Below, piece by piece: positions 45,144 through 54,337 of a DNA stretch of 64,000 nucleotides. Position 1 is the stretch's first letter. Each line of letters begins with the position of its first letter. Source of the DNA: Mycolicibacterium iranicum (lineage in GTDB: Bacteria > Actinomycetota > Actinomycetes > Mycobacteriales > Mycobacteriaceae); the NCBI RefSeq assembly GCF_002101705.1, contig NZ_LQPC01000026.1:1-64000 (forward strand), in the 5' to 3' direction. Below the pieces are notes generated by a model, which was given only the letters and a program-made list of their open reading frames with translations, made no database searches and was not told where the DNA came from. Position numbers and translations under genes: made by a program.

Positions 45144-45917
45144 TCAGGCGAATTCGGCGCCTGCTTGCGCTCCTGAACCGACGTCAGGTAGCTGCCGCAC
45201 CACCCACCGCACCAGCGGCCGGCTGGCCGGCCACGAATCCGACTCGGCCGGAAAGATGTTCTGCGCGATGCCGTGCTCGATGCACGCCCGGGCATCGGCG
45301 AGCGGCATGTCGGCGAAGCTGACATCGGGGTCGGTGTTCTGTTGCGCCGCAAGCGAAATGACCTGGTTGATCGTGTTCGGAACCAAAAACGCGTCCTTCA
45401 CCTCGGATGCCTTGGTGTGGTCGACGAAGACACAGCACGTCAGTTCACCGCCGCCGGCGAGTCGGGCACCCAGCAGGATCTCGTCGCCCTCACCGCCCGC
45501 GTGCGTCATCCGCACCGCCCGATACACGTCGACGTGGCGGAGATCCGAGATCCACTGCGGCAGCGCGTCGCGCCGGGCGGCGACTTCCCGGCGACACCGT
45601 TCGTCGTCGAGGAACTCGCCGAGCACGGCGAGCAAGACGGTCGTCTCGGGAATGCGGTGCCCGACGAAGCTGTCGATCATGGTGGCCAGATCCACCGATT
45701 CCTTCTCAGCTCCGACTGCCACGAAGGACAGCGGGGCGGGTGTGGTCGCCTCGACCAGCGTGCTGACCAAGCCAAGCAGATCGATCGGCTGCCCGGTGGC
45801 CAGAGCCTGCCGCACCTCGTCGACCAACGGTGTCTCGTCCGCCGCGCCCGGCGCCGGCGTCCTGCGGGCATCACGGAGCGCCCGCTTGGCCTTGCGACGC
45901 TTCCGTCCGTCCTTCAT
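45144..45917 (-). CDS. Uncharacterised protein
   Basis: 257 residues from ATG 45917. A very basic N-terminus (MKDGRKRRKAKRALRDARR) precedes a region with helix-strand character: LATGQPIDLLGLVSTLVEAT, then VGHRIPETTVLLAVLGEFLD, and VYRAVRMTHAGGEGDEILLG. The C-terminus ends with ASRPLVRWVVRQLP. No signal peptide or membrane segment. I do not recognise the family; the composition is that of a genuine mycobacterial coding region. Its start lies only 7 bp from the remnant of rhamnulokinase, at what looks like a deletion junction. Confidence 0.75.
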   Translation of the reverse strand: MKDGRKRRKAKRALRDARRTPAPGAADETPLVDEVRQALATGQPIDLLGLVSTLVEATTPAPLSFVAVGAEKESVDLATMIDSFVGHRIPETTVLLAVLGEFLDDERCRREVAARRDALPQWISDLRHVDVYRAVRMTHAGGEGDEILLGARLAGGGELTCCVFVDHTKASEVKDAFLVPNTINQVISLAAQQNTDPDVSFADMPLADARACIEHGIAQNIFPAESDSWPASRPLVRWVVRQLPDVGSGAQAGAEFA

Positions 45918-45924
45918 TCCGTGA

Positions 45925-46227
45925 ACGCTACGCGGGCCCCTTGACTCCCTCGCACCGCTGTCCGGTGTATGCGTCCAGACCGTCCACATCGTCGGCGGCG
46001 GTCCGCAAAACAGGTTGCTGTGCCAACCGACCGCCGACCGGGTCGGGCTCCCGGTGCTCGCTGGACCCGCCGAGGCCACCGCGCTGGGCGATGTACTGGT
46101 CACGGCACGTGCACATGGATTGATCGCCGGCAATCTGGAAGCATTGCGACACAGGGTCGCAGCGAGCTTCCCGGCCCAACGCTTCGTCCCCCGGCCCGCC
46201 GTCGTCGGGGCAGGAAAGGCAGTCTGA
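45925..46227 (+). pseudogene. rhaB: C-terminal remnant of rhamnulokinase
   Basis: An open frame without a start codon, from the stop at 45922-45924 to TGA 46225-46227, reads [56 protein letters not shown] and onwards. This is the C-terminal end of FGGY-type rhamnulokinases (HIVGGG...NLLxQxTAD, AGPxEATALGN). About four fifths of the kinase and anything upstream are missing. The remnant still overlaps the next gene by one base (TGATG), as in an intact operon. It points to deletion of a rhamnose catabolic operon. Confidence 0.8.
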
Positions 46228-47462
46228 TGGAACGTCGCGTCCCCCGCGTCAAAGACCTCGCGCCGTTGATGCAGTTCAAGAAACCCGAGTTCAACGCCCG
46301 CACCCGCAGACTGGAGCGGGCGCTGACGATTGAGGATCTGCGCACGATCGCCAAGCGCCGCACCCCCAAAGCCGCCTTCGACTACACAGACGGCTCCGCC
46401 GAGGCCGAACTGTCACTGGCCCGGGCCCGACAGGCGTTCCAGGACATCGAGTTCCACCCGGCGATCCTGCGCGACGTATCCAAGGTCGACACCAGCTGCA
46501 CGATCCTGGGTGGCCGATCGAAGCTCCCCTTCGGCATCGCACCCACCGGTTTCACCCGGATGATGCAGACCGAGGGGGAACACGCAGGCGCCCGCGCCGC
46601 CGCCCGCGCCGGAATCCCGTTCTCGCTGTCCACGATGGGCACCGCGTCCATCGAGGATGTGAAGGCCGCCAATCCGCACGGCCGCAACTGGTTTCAGCTC
46701 TACATGTGGAAGGACCGCGATCGGTCGATGGCGCTGGTCGAGCGCGCCGCCGCCGCCGGTTTCGACACCTTGCTCGTGACTGTCGACGTACCGGTCGCCG
46801 GGGCCCGGTTGCGGGACAAACGCAACGGCATGTCGATTCCGCCCGCGCTGACCGCCAGTACCGTCCTCGACGCGATACCGCGGCCGCAGTGGTGGATCGA
46901 CTTCCTGACCACCGAGCCGCTGGCCTTCGCATCGCTGGATCGGTGGTCGGGTACGGTGGCCGAGCTGTTGGACACGATGTTCGATCCGACGGTCACGTTC
47001 GAGGATCTGGCATGGATCAAGTCGCAGTGGCCCGGCACATTGGTTGTCAAGGGTATTCAGACAGTTGAGGATGCCGTGGCGGTGACCAACCTGGGCGTGG
47101 ACGGGCTGATCCTGTCGAATCACGGAGGCCGCCAACTGGATCGGGCTCCGATACCCTTCCACTTGTTGCCTTCGGTCGTGAAGGCTGTCGGTGATCGCAC
47201 CGAAGTCCTGCTCGACACCGGCATCATGTCGGGTGCCGACATCGTGGCATCGATCGCGCTCGGCGCCCGGTTCACGCTCGTCGGCCGGGCGTACCTGTAC
47301 GGGCTGATGGCCGGTGGCGAAGCCGGCGTCGACCGGGCCATCGCGATCCTGTCCGAACAGATCACCCGCACCATGCGGCTGCTCGGCGTCGCATCGGTGG
47401 ATGAGCTGGAGCCGGCGCACGTGACCCAGTTGGAGCGCCTCATCCCACGCCCGCGAGGCTGA
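46227..47462 (+). CDS. lldD: FMN-dependent alpha-hydroxy-acid oxidase / L-lactate dehydrogenase
   Basis: 411 residues from ATG 46227. FMN-dependent 2-hydroxy-acid dehydrogenase: [20 protein letters not shown] at the N-terminus, [14 protein letters not shown], the FMN strand [40 protein letters not shown], the catalytic His in [18 protein letters not shown] and [20 protein letters not shown]. It oxidises L-lactate or related hydroxy acids. Rhamnulose-1-phosphate cleavage yields lactaldehyde, so this enzyme fits the end of a rhamnose pathway; the adjacent remnant supports that, but its own promoter is now unclear. Confidence 0.9.
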   Translation: MERRVPRVKDLAPLMQFKKPEFNARTRRLERALTIEDLRTIAKRRTPKAAFDYTDGSAEAELSLARARQAFQDIEFHPAILRDVSKVDTSCTILGGRSKLPFGIAPTGFTRMMQTEGEHAGARAAARAGIPFSLSTMGTASIEDVKAANPHGRNWFQLYMWKDRDRSMALVERAAAAGFDTLLVTVDVPVAGARLRDKRNGMSIPPALTASTVLDAIPRPQWWIDFLTTEPLAFASLDRWSGTVAELLDTMFDPTVTFEDLAWIKSQWPGTLVVKGIQTVEDAVAVTNLGVDGLILSNHGGRQLDRAPIPFHLLPSVVKAVGDRTEVLLDTGIMSGADIVASIALGARFTLVGRAYLYGLMAGGEAGVDRAIAILSEQITRTMRLLGVASVDELEPAHVTQLERLIPRPRG

Positions 47463-47550
47463 TGGCCGCGGCGGATTCGTCCGACCGCGCGCCGTCGAAC
47501 CCGGTATTCGTCCCAGAGCTCGTCGTCCGCCGCACCACCGTGCCGTGAGA

Positions 47551-49702
47551 CTAGGCGCGCCGCGCGAGGCGACCTGATGGCCGGCGGCCGGTGCGGCCTC
47601 GCTGTCGCCTCTGGTCGCACATGGCCTGGTCCGCTCGGTCGAGCACGGAGTCGATGGAGCGGCCGTCGCCGGGCTGGTGCGATGCTGAGCCGATCGTCAG
47701 CGCGATGGGAAGCACGGTTCCGTCGGTCAATGTGATCGGCACGCTGTCGAGCTCATCGCCGATCCGCCGGGTCAGTTCGGCGAGGCTGTGGTCGTCGAAA
47801 GTGCTTGATATGATCAGGAATTCGTCGCCACCCCAGCGGGCCACCAGAGCGTCGCCACCGACGGCCGCGAGCAAACGGCCGGCGACCGCGACCAGCAGCC
47901 GATCGCCGGCATGGTGGCCGTTGCGGTCGTTGACTGCTTTGAAGCGCTCGATGTCGCAGAACAGCACGCCGTAGCCCTTGCCTTCGGCGTCCAATTGCTC
48001 AAGCCTGCGCCACGCGGCGGAGCGGTTCGCGATGGACGTGAGCTGATCGATGTTCGCCTGGCGAGCAACTTCAGCTTCGCGTTCCCTTTCGGCCGTTACG
48101 TCGACGATCTGCGAGACGAAGCACTGAGGCCGGTCACGCGGAGCGTGCACGAGCACGGCGGTCAGGGCGCCCCAGACGATGCGGCCGTCAGCGGCGATGT
48201 ATCGCTTGTCCATCCGGAACGAGCGCCGTCGGCCCTCCAGGCATTCATTGACCAGCGCGAGGTCCAGCTGCAGGTCATCGGGGTGAGTGACATCCTGAAA
48301 AGTCATCTTCTGCATGGCTTTTCGGTTGTATCCGAGCATGGTGCGCAGCGCCCGGTTGGTCCGCAGGAACGTACCGTTCAACCCGACAACGCACATTCCG
48401 ATCGGCGAGTGCGCCAGAGCCAGTTCGAAGCGCCGCTCGCCGAGAAGATCGACGGCGGCAGACTGAATCGGATCCGACTGTGTCGCGGTAATCTCTGCGG
48501 ACGGGAATCCGTGCTCGAACGGTTTGGGGCGACTGAGGTAATAACCCTGTGCCAGTGAGATTCCCGCGGCGCTGACGGCGTCGAGCTCACTCTGGGTTTC
48601 CACGCCTTCGGCGATGACCGTGGCCGATCTGTCCGGCGAACTCCGCGATGGCCTGGGCGAGCCGGCGGCGGGCGTCGTCGACATCGATGTTGCGCGTGAT
48701 CGATTGGTCGATCTTGACGAACTCCGGCCCCAGCTCGAGGACGTGTGAGAACGATGCGAAGCCCGCCCCCACGTCGTCAACGGCCACGCGCATGCCGTGG
48801 GTGCGGCACTCCTCCATGACGTCGTCGAGGGCCTCGTAGTCGGGAACGGCGCTGTGTTCGGTGATCTCGAGGACGATGCGCGATCTATCGACGTTGGCGA
48901 GCAATTCGTCCCACGGAAGCACCAGGGCGGCAGCGGGTGAGATGTTGATCGCGACGAAGGCATCAGGCGGCAATGCGGGCATTATCTGCACGACGCGGGC
49001 CACGATGGCCCGCTCGAGTTCGATGGCCAGGCCCAGCTCGGCGGCCTGGGCGAAGAAGGCGTCCGGCCGATACGGTTCGCACGAGAAGCGCGCGAGGGCT
49101 TCGACGCCCACGACTTTGCCGGTCGCGATGTCGTGGACGGCCTGAAAGTTCATCTCGAAATCGTGCTCGGCCACCACGCGACGGATCGCGCTACGTTGCT
49201 CGGCGCCGTGATTCGGGCCGCTGTCGGGCGGGGTGATCAGCGTGCTGATCAGGTCGGCGACCTGCTTGACAAGCGTCAGATCGTCGTCGTTAAGATCCGG
49301 CTTGGGACCCCGGCCGACAACGGAGGTCATCCCGACCGGGTCGCCGTCGGGCCCGTTGATGGGGGCACCGATGTAGGAGCCGATACCCAGCGCCGCGGTG
49401 ATCGGGAGCGCCGCGGTGGTCTGATTGCGTGACGTGTCGGGGATGACGGCAGGCAGTCGCCCGTCGATGACCCTTACGCAGTACGAATCCGACACCGACA
49501 GCTCGCGGTCGGGGAGGTCCTCCCAGACGTCGGGATCGCCGTCGACTTCGTCGATGACGTAGATCCCGTCCTGAAACGAGGCCACCAGTGCGACATCAAG
49601 GTCCAACCGTCGTCGCAGGAATGCCAAAAGCGTCCGGATCAGGGCGGCGGGGGCCTCGGAGGCGGCCTCATCGAGGCGCCCACGCCACCCCTCCACGCTC
49701 AT
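47551..49702 (-). pseudogene. GAF-EAL-PAS-GGDEF cyclic-di-GMP enzyme, frameshifted in the EAL domain
   Basis: From ATG 49702 the first frame encodes a GAF domain (about 25-160), then an EAL domain (VVGVEALARF, VAINISPA, VLEITEHSAV, VDDVGAGFASFS, FVKIDQSI) and loses phase near 48622-48628. The other frame continues immediately with TVIAEGVETQSELD and QGYYLSRPKPF. A PAS domain (FELALAHSPIGMCVVGLNGT) and GGDEF domain follow with LFCDIERFKAVNDRNGHHAG and WGGDEF. The change is one inserted or two deleted bases. Repaired, it would be a bifunctional diguanylate cyclase/phosphodiesterase like mycobacterial DcpA-type enzymes. All catalytic motifs are otherwise intact. Confidence 0.85.
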
Positions 49703-49908
49703 AGCAAAAAATAGTAGACCTGACCGCGCCGAGGGTCGCGCTCATTCGTTCGACCAATTCGGTGACGTATCGCTGAACTAATTCGTGTTCAGCCTGCGTC
49801 GATCGCATTCGCGGCTGGTCGCGGCCCATTGCGGTGAGACAAAATGCGACGGCCACTTCGCACCGTGGCTCGGCAAATACTTCACGGCCGTCTATTTCGG
49901 CCGCGTCT

Positions 49909-50331
49909 TCAGTCGTCGGTGACGGTGAGCTTGACCTCGATGTTGCCGCGGGTGGCGTTGGAATACGGGCAGACCTGGTGGGCGGCTTCGGCGAGTCCCT
50001 GCGCGGTGTCGTGGTCGACGTTGGGCAGCGTGATCTCGAGTTCGACAGCAAGGCCGAAGGCGCCGCTGTCGGTGGAGCCCAGGATCACCTTGGCACCGAC
50101 AGCGGAGTCGGAGACGTCGGCCTTCTGCTGGCGGGCGACGAGGCGCAACGCGGAGTGGAAGCAGGCGGCATACCCGACAGCGAAGAGCTGCTCGGGGTTG
50201 GTGCCCTCACCGGATCCGCCCATTTCCTTCGGGATGCTCAGGGCGACATCGACTTTGCCGTCCGAGGTGGCGCCGTGACCGTCACGGCCTTCTCCGGTGG
50301 CGAGGGCTTCGGCGGTGTAGAGCGCTTTCAT
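49909..50331 (-). CDS. ohr: Organic hydroperoxide resistance protein
   Basis: 140 residues. OsmC/Ohr fold with both redox cysteines: GYAACFHSALRLVARQQ and HQVCPYSNATRGN. The N-terminus MKALYTAEALATGEGRDGHG and the arginine-site region fit Ohr. The enzyme reduces lipid-type organic peroxides using dihydrolipoamide or other thiols. It lies 10 bp behind ohrR on the same strand, so the pair is one transcription unit controlled from the OhrR box at 50791. Confidence 0.95.
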   Translation of the reverse strand: MKALYTAEALATGEGRDGHGATSDGKVDVALSIPKEMGGSGEGTNPEQLFAVGYAACFHSALRLVARQQKADVSDSAVGAKVILGSTDSGAFGLAVELEITLPNVDHDTAQGLAEAAHQVCPYSNATRGNIEVKLTVTDD

Positions 50332-50341
50332 GTCGTTCCTT

Positions 50342-50773
50342 TCAGATGTGTGAATCGAGTTGATGAATCAGTGCTTTCAGGGCATCACGGAGTGCGGCGA
50401 GGTCGTCTGGGGAGGCGCCGCCCATGGCGAGGAGACGCTCGGGGACACACGCGGCGCGGGCTTCGAGCTTTTCCCCGGCCGGGGTGAGCGCGACGTCGAC
50501 CCTCCGTTCGTCGTCGACCGACCGTCGGCGCTCGACCAGGCCGACGGCTTCGAGGCGTTTCAGCAGGGGTGACAACGTTCCCGAGTCGAGGTGCAGGCGC
50601 TCCCCCAGGTGGCCGACCGAGCACCGGCCGTCTTCCCAGAGAACGAGCAGTACCAGGTACTGCGGATAGGTGATGCCCAGTTCTTCGAGCACCGGCCGAT
50701 AGGCCGCGGTGACGGTCCGCGACGCCGTGTACAGGGCGAAGCAGAGTTGGTCATCGAGTCGGGCGGCAGGCAC
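50342..50773 (-). CDS. ohrR: OhrR, MarR-family organic peroxide sensor
   Basis: 143 residues from GTG 50773 (VPAARLDDQLCFALYTASR). The sensing cysteine is in DQLCFALY; the tyrosines needed for peroxidation are present (YTASR, YRPVLEELGITYPQYLV). The wing and HTH: WEDGRCSVGHLGERLHLDSG with LSPLLKRLEAVGLVERRRS. Oxidation of the Cys releases the repressor from DNA. There is a single N-terminal Cys and further Cys near the C-terminus (AACVPERLL), compatible with two-Cys regulation. Directly upstream lies its operator. Confidence 0.95.
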   Translation of the reverse strand: MPAARLDDQLCFALYTASRTVTAAYRPVLEELGITYPQYLVLLVLWEDGRCSVGHLGERLHLDSGTLSPLLKRLEAVGLVERRRSVDDERRVDVALTPAGEKLEARAACVPERLLAMGGASPDDLAALRDALKALIHQLDSHI

Positions 50774-50790
50774 GCACCCGATGGTAGTGA

Positions 50791-50817
50791 ACAATTAAAT
50801 TGTGCGCAATTGATTGT
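50791..50817. promoter_or_regulatory. OhrR operator
   Basis: ACAATTAAATTGT (50791-50803) is a perfect palindrome and matches the known OhrR box pattern (TACAATT-A-AATTGTA). A second degenerate copy CAATTGATTGT follows at 50807-50817, giving two adjacent sites as in Bacillus ohrA. It sits 18 bp before ohrR and about 60 bp before the divergent RNase H-like gene, which might be co-regulated. Confidence 0.85.
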
Positions 50818-50878
50818 CGCCGGACTTGTCGGTGACCCGCCTTACAGTCACGTCTCACCACCCTGGGAGGAGACGGAT

Positions 50879-51856
50879 ATGGCACCCAAACCTGTGGCTG
50901 CTGCGCGGCCGGTCGACATCGTGGCTCCGCGGTCGCGTCCAGCGATGACGGTGGCACTCGCCGTGAGCGCACGCGGCGCATCCGTGTTCGCCTATGCGGC
51001 GTGCTCGGCCGAGCACCGCTGGTCCGGAACTGTCGACGCCGAATCGGCGGACACGGCGGTCCTCGATGCCATCAGGCGAATCCGCGAGGCGTCCGGCGCG
51101 CAGCGGATCCGGTTCCTGGTGCAGTTGCCTGCGCGCAGCACGCTGTGGGCGCTGCGCGACGAGGTGGCGCTGCTGATACCCGGGGTATGGATCGAATGGC
51201 CGCGGTTCTCCGACGAGGCGCTCGTGCGTCGGGCGCATGCCGGGTTGCGTCAGGTGCAGTCACCGGTGTGCGTCGCGACGGACGGGTCGGTGCGCGGCAA
51301 GATCACCGGTTACGGCTGGTTGGCATCCTCGGGTGAGTATGGGCTGCAGGGCTTTCGACATTCCGTCAGGCTGATCGGTCCGCAGGTGGTCCTGGTCGCC
51401 GAGCTGCGTGCGATCGGTGCTGCAGTGCAGAGACTTCGCGGCCGCGACATCACGGTGCTCAGCGACAGCACGCTTGCGGTCGCGATGGTGAAGCGGTGGA
51501 TGGCCGGCGAGGACGTGCTACCTGAGGGCTACTCCGCGTATCGCCAGAGCGGCAAGACGCCGGGGTTGGTGCGCGCGCGGCAGATGATCTTCGAGGAGCG
51601 CGAGAGGATCACGCCGGTGTGGGTGAAGGGCCATCGCGGTGAACCGCTCAACGAAGGGGCCGATGCGCTGGCGCGGCTGGCGTCGCGTTTCGCGTTGGGC
51701 GACAGCATGCTTGACGGTGCCGAGTATCACCGGCGCGCCCAGCAACTGGCGGTGACGTTCTCGCGAGAGTTCGAGCGGGCTCAGTCGGCGAGCTTGAAGG
51801 CCAGTACGGTCACCCAGTTCGCCGGATCGGGTTCGGTCGCGGGCCCAGTCTCGTAG
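50879..51856 (+). CDS. RNase H-like superfamily protein
   Basis: 325 residues from ATG 50879 with GGGAGGAG upstream. An N-terminal half (about 20-120) of a repeated RNase H-like fold is followed by a full RNase HI-type domain: VCVATDGSVRGKITGYGWLA (Asp), VLVAELRAIGAAVQRLRG (Glu), ITVLSDSTLAVAMVKRWMAG (Asp), PVWVKGHRGEPLNEGADALA (His/Asp). The four catalytic acidic/His positions look intact, so RNA:DNA hybrid cleavage is plausible. The last 25 residues overlap a convergent gene by 76 bp and are probably not conserved. Confidence 0.8.
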   Translation: MAPKPVAAARPVDIVAPRSRPAMTVALAVSARGASVFAYAACSAEHRWSGTVDAESADTAVLDAIRRIREASGAQRIRFLVQLPARSTLWALRDEVALLIPGVWIEWPRFSDEALVRRAHAGLRQVQSPVCVATDGSVRGKITGYGWLASSGEYGLQGFRHSVRLIGPQVVLVAELRAIGAAVQRLRGRDITVLSDSTLAVAMVKRWMAGEDVLPEGYSAYRQSGKTPGLVRARQMIFEERERITPVWVKGHRGEPLNEGADALARLASRFALGDSMLDGAEYHRRAQQLAVTFSREFERAQSASLKASTVTQFAGSGSVAGPVS

Positions 51857-52275
51857 ATCTCGATGCGGCCGGCCCACTCCTCGCCGTTGTCGGTCGGCGT
51901 CGAATCCCATTGCAGGCCTTGATCGGACGCCCACGACAGCAGCTCCTCCGTCGTGTCCATCAGGCCGTCGAAGGGGCCGCGGTGGGTCGCCACTGCATAT
52001 TTCCCGCCGGGCAGCGTGTCGGTCGACACCGCGCCGTCGGCCGGCAGCGGGGCATCGATCGGGACGCACGCTTCGATGCAGAGTTCGCGGTCCATGTCGA
52101 TGGTCCGGTATCGAAGGAACGGCGCGCCACTGATCTGCTTTCCATGCCGAGCGAGAGCGTCGAAGACCTCGGGGAAGCGGTCGGCGATCGCACTGACCTG
52201 ATCCATCGCGACGGTGCCGCCGACCGAGGCGTAGAGCTGGGGTGCGCGGGTTTCGAGTGTCGGTTGTTCAGTCAT
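51781..52275 (-). CDS. GyrI-like/AraC effector-binding domain protein
   Basis: 164 residues from ATG 52275. Pattern of stand-alone GyrI-like (SOUL/BmrR-C) small-molecule-binding proteins: N-terminal VGGTVAMDQVSAIADRFPEV, central MDRELCIEACVPIDAPLPAD with VSTDTLPGGKYAVATHRGPF and DGLMDTTEELLSWASDQGLQ, C-terminal AGRIEIYETGPATEPDPANW. Members bind hydrophobic ligands or DNA gyrase; the role here is unknown. Its upstream flank is the left 22-bp repeat of the 52.3-55.8 kb cassette. Confidence 0.82.
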   Translation of the reverse strand: MTEQPTLETRAPQLYASVGGTVAMDQVSAIADRFPEVFDALARHGKQISGAPFLRYRTIDMDRELCIEACVPIDAPLPADGAVSTDTLPGGKYAVATHRGPFDGLMDTTEELLSWASDQGLQWDSTPTDNGEEWAGRIEIYETGPATEPDPANWVTVLAFKLAD

Positions 52276-52297
52276 GCCTGTACCGACTGCGTCGGCG

Positions 52298-52319
52298 ACC
52301 GAAAGTCATAAGCCTCCGC
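52298..52319. repeat. Left 22-bp direct repeat of the type VII cassette
   Basis: The 22 bases starting ACCGAAAGTCATAAGC are repeated in direct orientation at 55776-55797 with one mismatch (A versus C at position 13). The copy lies 22 bp upstream of the GyrI-like gene. Together the copies bracket 3.46 kb of visibly less GC-rich sequence. Confidence 0.75.
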
Positions 52320-52727
52320 GGTCGGCGTCCCCGCCACGACGGGTTTAATGGATTGCGTGCATGAGTCCTGGGGTGATGAAACTTGCTCCGTGCTCGCGAG
52401 CAGCTAAGGCGACGAGTCCGTCGCACAAGGCTTTCTCGGGGATACCTCATTCGCCCCAATTCGCGATTTGTGTGCAGCACAAACACGCCGACGTAACGAA
52501 CGTGCGCGGAGTTCCGGTCGTCGTTCCGGAGGAGCGCGAGATCTCTCGCAGCTGCTTTGACAGGAGATCGAGTTACAGGATTCGTGACGATGAAGACGGC
52601 GAGAATGTAAGCGCATTATCTTTCGGCGATCGCAATACACTCCTGTAAGAGCAACAAAGTATCCGCTTCTTACCCCTTCGCGGCCCTATTACACTTCTTC
52701 TATCGCGACGATGAGGAGGCAGCGGCG
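52320..52727. other. Gene-poor left end of the cassette
   Basis: 408 bp without a convincing gene. Base composition falls towards AT in 52560-52700. A 95-codon frame at 52361-52648 has no codon bias or recognisable motif and is left out. The last bases (GAGGAGG at about 52712) are the ribosome site of the EspC-like gene. Confidence 0.5.
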
Positions 52728-53006
52728 GTGCCAGAGCCGTTATCTGTGGATCCGGCGGGGCTACAGTCTGCAGCAGCGCAATTGACCTTCCAAGCGGACG
52801 CCATGGTCGACGTCGAGTTAGCTAGCCCGACTGGCCGGAAGCCGTCCGTCACGGGAGCGATGACATTTGCTGCCAGCGTGAAGGCGTTCACCGCTGCGTA
52901 TGCTCGGCGACTCGCCTCCCATGGTTCCTCGCTAGCCGTATCGGCCACTCATTACTCCTTAGAGGACGAGAACGCAGGACGCAATATCGCCTCAATCTCA
53001 CTGTGA
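52728..53006 (+). CDS. EspC-like ESX (type VII) secretion substrate
   Basis: 92 residues from GTG 52728 with GAGGAGG upstream. Pattern of EspC/DUF2580 small helical-hairpin proteins: PLSVDPAGLQSAAAQLTFQA, then MTFAASVKAFTAAYARRLAS and HGSSLAVSATHYSLEDENAG. The YSLED segment is the YxxxD/E general secretion signal of mycobacterial type VII substrates, placed in the C-terminal tail as expected. The stop overlaps the next start by 4 bp, so it is probably secreted as a heterodimer with the 444-residue protein. Confidence 0.82.
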   Translation: MPEPLSVDPAGLQSAAAQLTFQADAMVDVELASPTGRKPSVTGAMTFAASVKAFTAAYARRLASHGSSLAVSATHYSLEDENAGRNIASISL

Positions 53007-54337
53007 GCGCGACACCAGCTGGCCTCCTTCGTGCACCGGCACCGTTGCCGGTAGCCGTGGGAGGTACCGCTTCAGGCACACCTTCGCGATCCGACATCGA
53101 TAGCTGGTCGACGGCAATTGATCAATTGTTCGCTCTGGCCGAGGGCTTCGCAGCAGCAGCGGACAAGCTCGAGAGCACCGCTGACACGCACGTGCAACAA
53201 CTGATGGCACCCGGCGGTACCGATTGGGAAGGCGATACTGCCGATGCCGCGCAGCGACGAAGCTTTTCTGATCGAGGTGCCGTATATCGCGCAGCGGATC
53301 TCATGCGACAGATGCGCCGAGCCGCCAGCGCCGGCGCCGCGTCCATCCAACAGTTGCGAGACTTAGCGCTTGACGCGATAAGCGAAGCCGAAGCCGCCGA
53401 CTTCCGGGTGGACGACAACCTAGCGGTCAGAGATGCGCGGCGGTACACGGCGCAACAGTTGGGCATATACGAATCCCGAAAAATCGAGGCCGCGACACAC
53501 AACAGCTATATCGTGATGCGCGCCGGCAATATCGCGGCCGAGGATGTTCGCGTTGGCGCCCAACTCTCCTCTGCCGCAGCGGAACTCGCTGGCCTGATCC
53601 CGGCAGACTGGCTCCAGGACCGATCGCTCGTTCAGCAGTCGTCCACCGGCGATGGTGATGTCCAGGCGTATGACACGGACAGTGGCGACGAAGACGCACT
53701 GTCGGGCAATGAGATCGCCGAAAGACTTCGAGAGCTTCAGAGGGGCCACAATCGGGGAGTAAGGGAAGTCGACACTGAAGAAGAGATCTTTGATCTCTAC
53801 GAGGATCTCGTGAAGGGCGGCGAGCCGCTGCCGACGCCCGACAACTATTACGACAGGCGGGTCCTACCTGACGGAACCATCATCGGCGTCCGCGAAAGCA
53901 GCGGCCATGGGCCGACACTCGATGTGAAGTATCCGCCAGGCGTCAGCGGGCCGGACAAGGTTCACCTTCCTCCGCCCCCGCCGGTAGCGCCTCCTCCCGC
54001 ACCACCGACCTCGGGTGAGGCACCCGTCATTATTTCGCCTCCCGATTTGCCCGTCATTGATCACCCTCCGACGCCGGGGCTAATACCTCCATGGGCTCAG
54101 GCGCCTGCGGGAGTCCCCCAGGGGTCCTTGCCCTCCGGTGGACTTCCGCCTGGGATCGACGTCGCCATGCCACAGCCGTCTACTATTGCGCCGTCGGCCG
54201 ATTCAGTACCCGACTGGTTGCCGGATGCCACCTTGCCGTCGCCGACCTCGGAGGAACAGGTGGGGATTGGCGGCGTACTTTTCGGAGGACTGCTCGCGTT
54301 CCTCGGGTGGCTCGGTACACCGAAGGTGTCTTACTAG
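53003..54337 (+). CDS. Type VII secreted, WXG-containing multi-domain protein of unknown effector type
   Basis: 444 residues from GTG 53003. The N-terminal helical part (about 30-190) has a WxG motif in APGGTDWEGDTADAAQ, flanked by ALAEGFAAAADKLESTAD and RAADLMRQMRRAASAGAA. The middle, EEIFDLYEDLVKGGEPLPTP to GTIIGVRESSGHGPTLDVKY, is a compact domain I do not recognise. The rest is Pro-rich (PPPPPVAPPPAPP) and ends in a hydrophobic segment IGGVLFGGLLAFLGWL. It is coupled to the EspC-like gene and resembles ESX polymorphic-toxin or surface proteins. Whether the middle domain is a toxin cannot be decided from sequence alone. Confidence 0.65.
   Translation: MSATPAGLLRAPAPLPVAVGGTASGTPSRSDIDSWSTAIDQLFALAEGFAAAADKLESTADTHVQQLMAPGGTDWEGDTADAAQRRSFSDRGAVYRAADLMRQMRRAASAGAASIQQLRDLALDAISEAEAADFRVDDNLAVRDARRYTAQQLGIYESRKIEAATHNSYIVMRAGNIAAEDVRVGAQLSSAAAELAGLIPADWLQDRSLVQQSSTGDGDVQAYDTDSGDEDALSGNEIAERLRELQRGHNRGVREVDTEEEIFDLYEDLVKGGEPLPTPDNYYDRRVLPDGTIIGVRESSGHGPTLDVKYPPGVSGPDKVHLPPPPPVAPPPAPPTSGEAPVIISPPDLPVIDHPPTPGLIPPWAQAPAGVPQGSLPSGGLPPGIDVAMPQPSTIAPSADSVPDWLPDATLPSPTSEEQVGIGGVLFGGLLAFLGWLGTPKVSY

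Noticed and set aside
49668-50051. 127-codon minus-strand frame between ohr and the cyclic-di-GMP gene
   Set aside because: Its first half is a shadow of ohr in another frame and its end runs into the next gene; only about 50 codons are independent, with no supported start.
52361-52648. 95-codon frame at the left end of the type VII cassette
   Set aside because: No ribosome site, no recognisable motif and no coding bias; several frames are open here because the region is less GC-rich.
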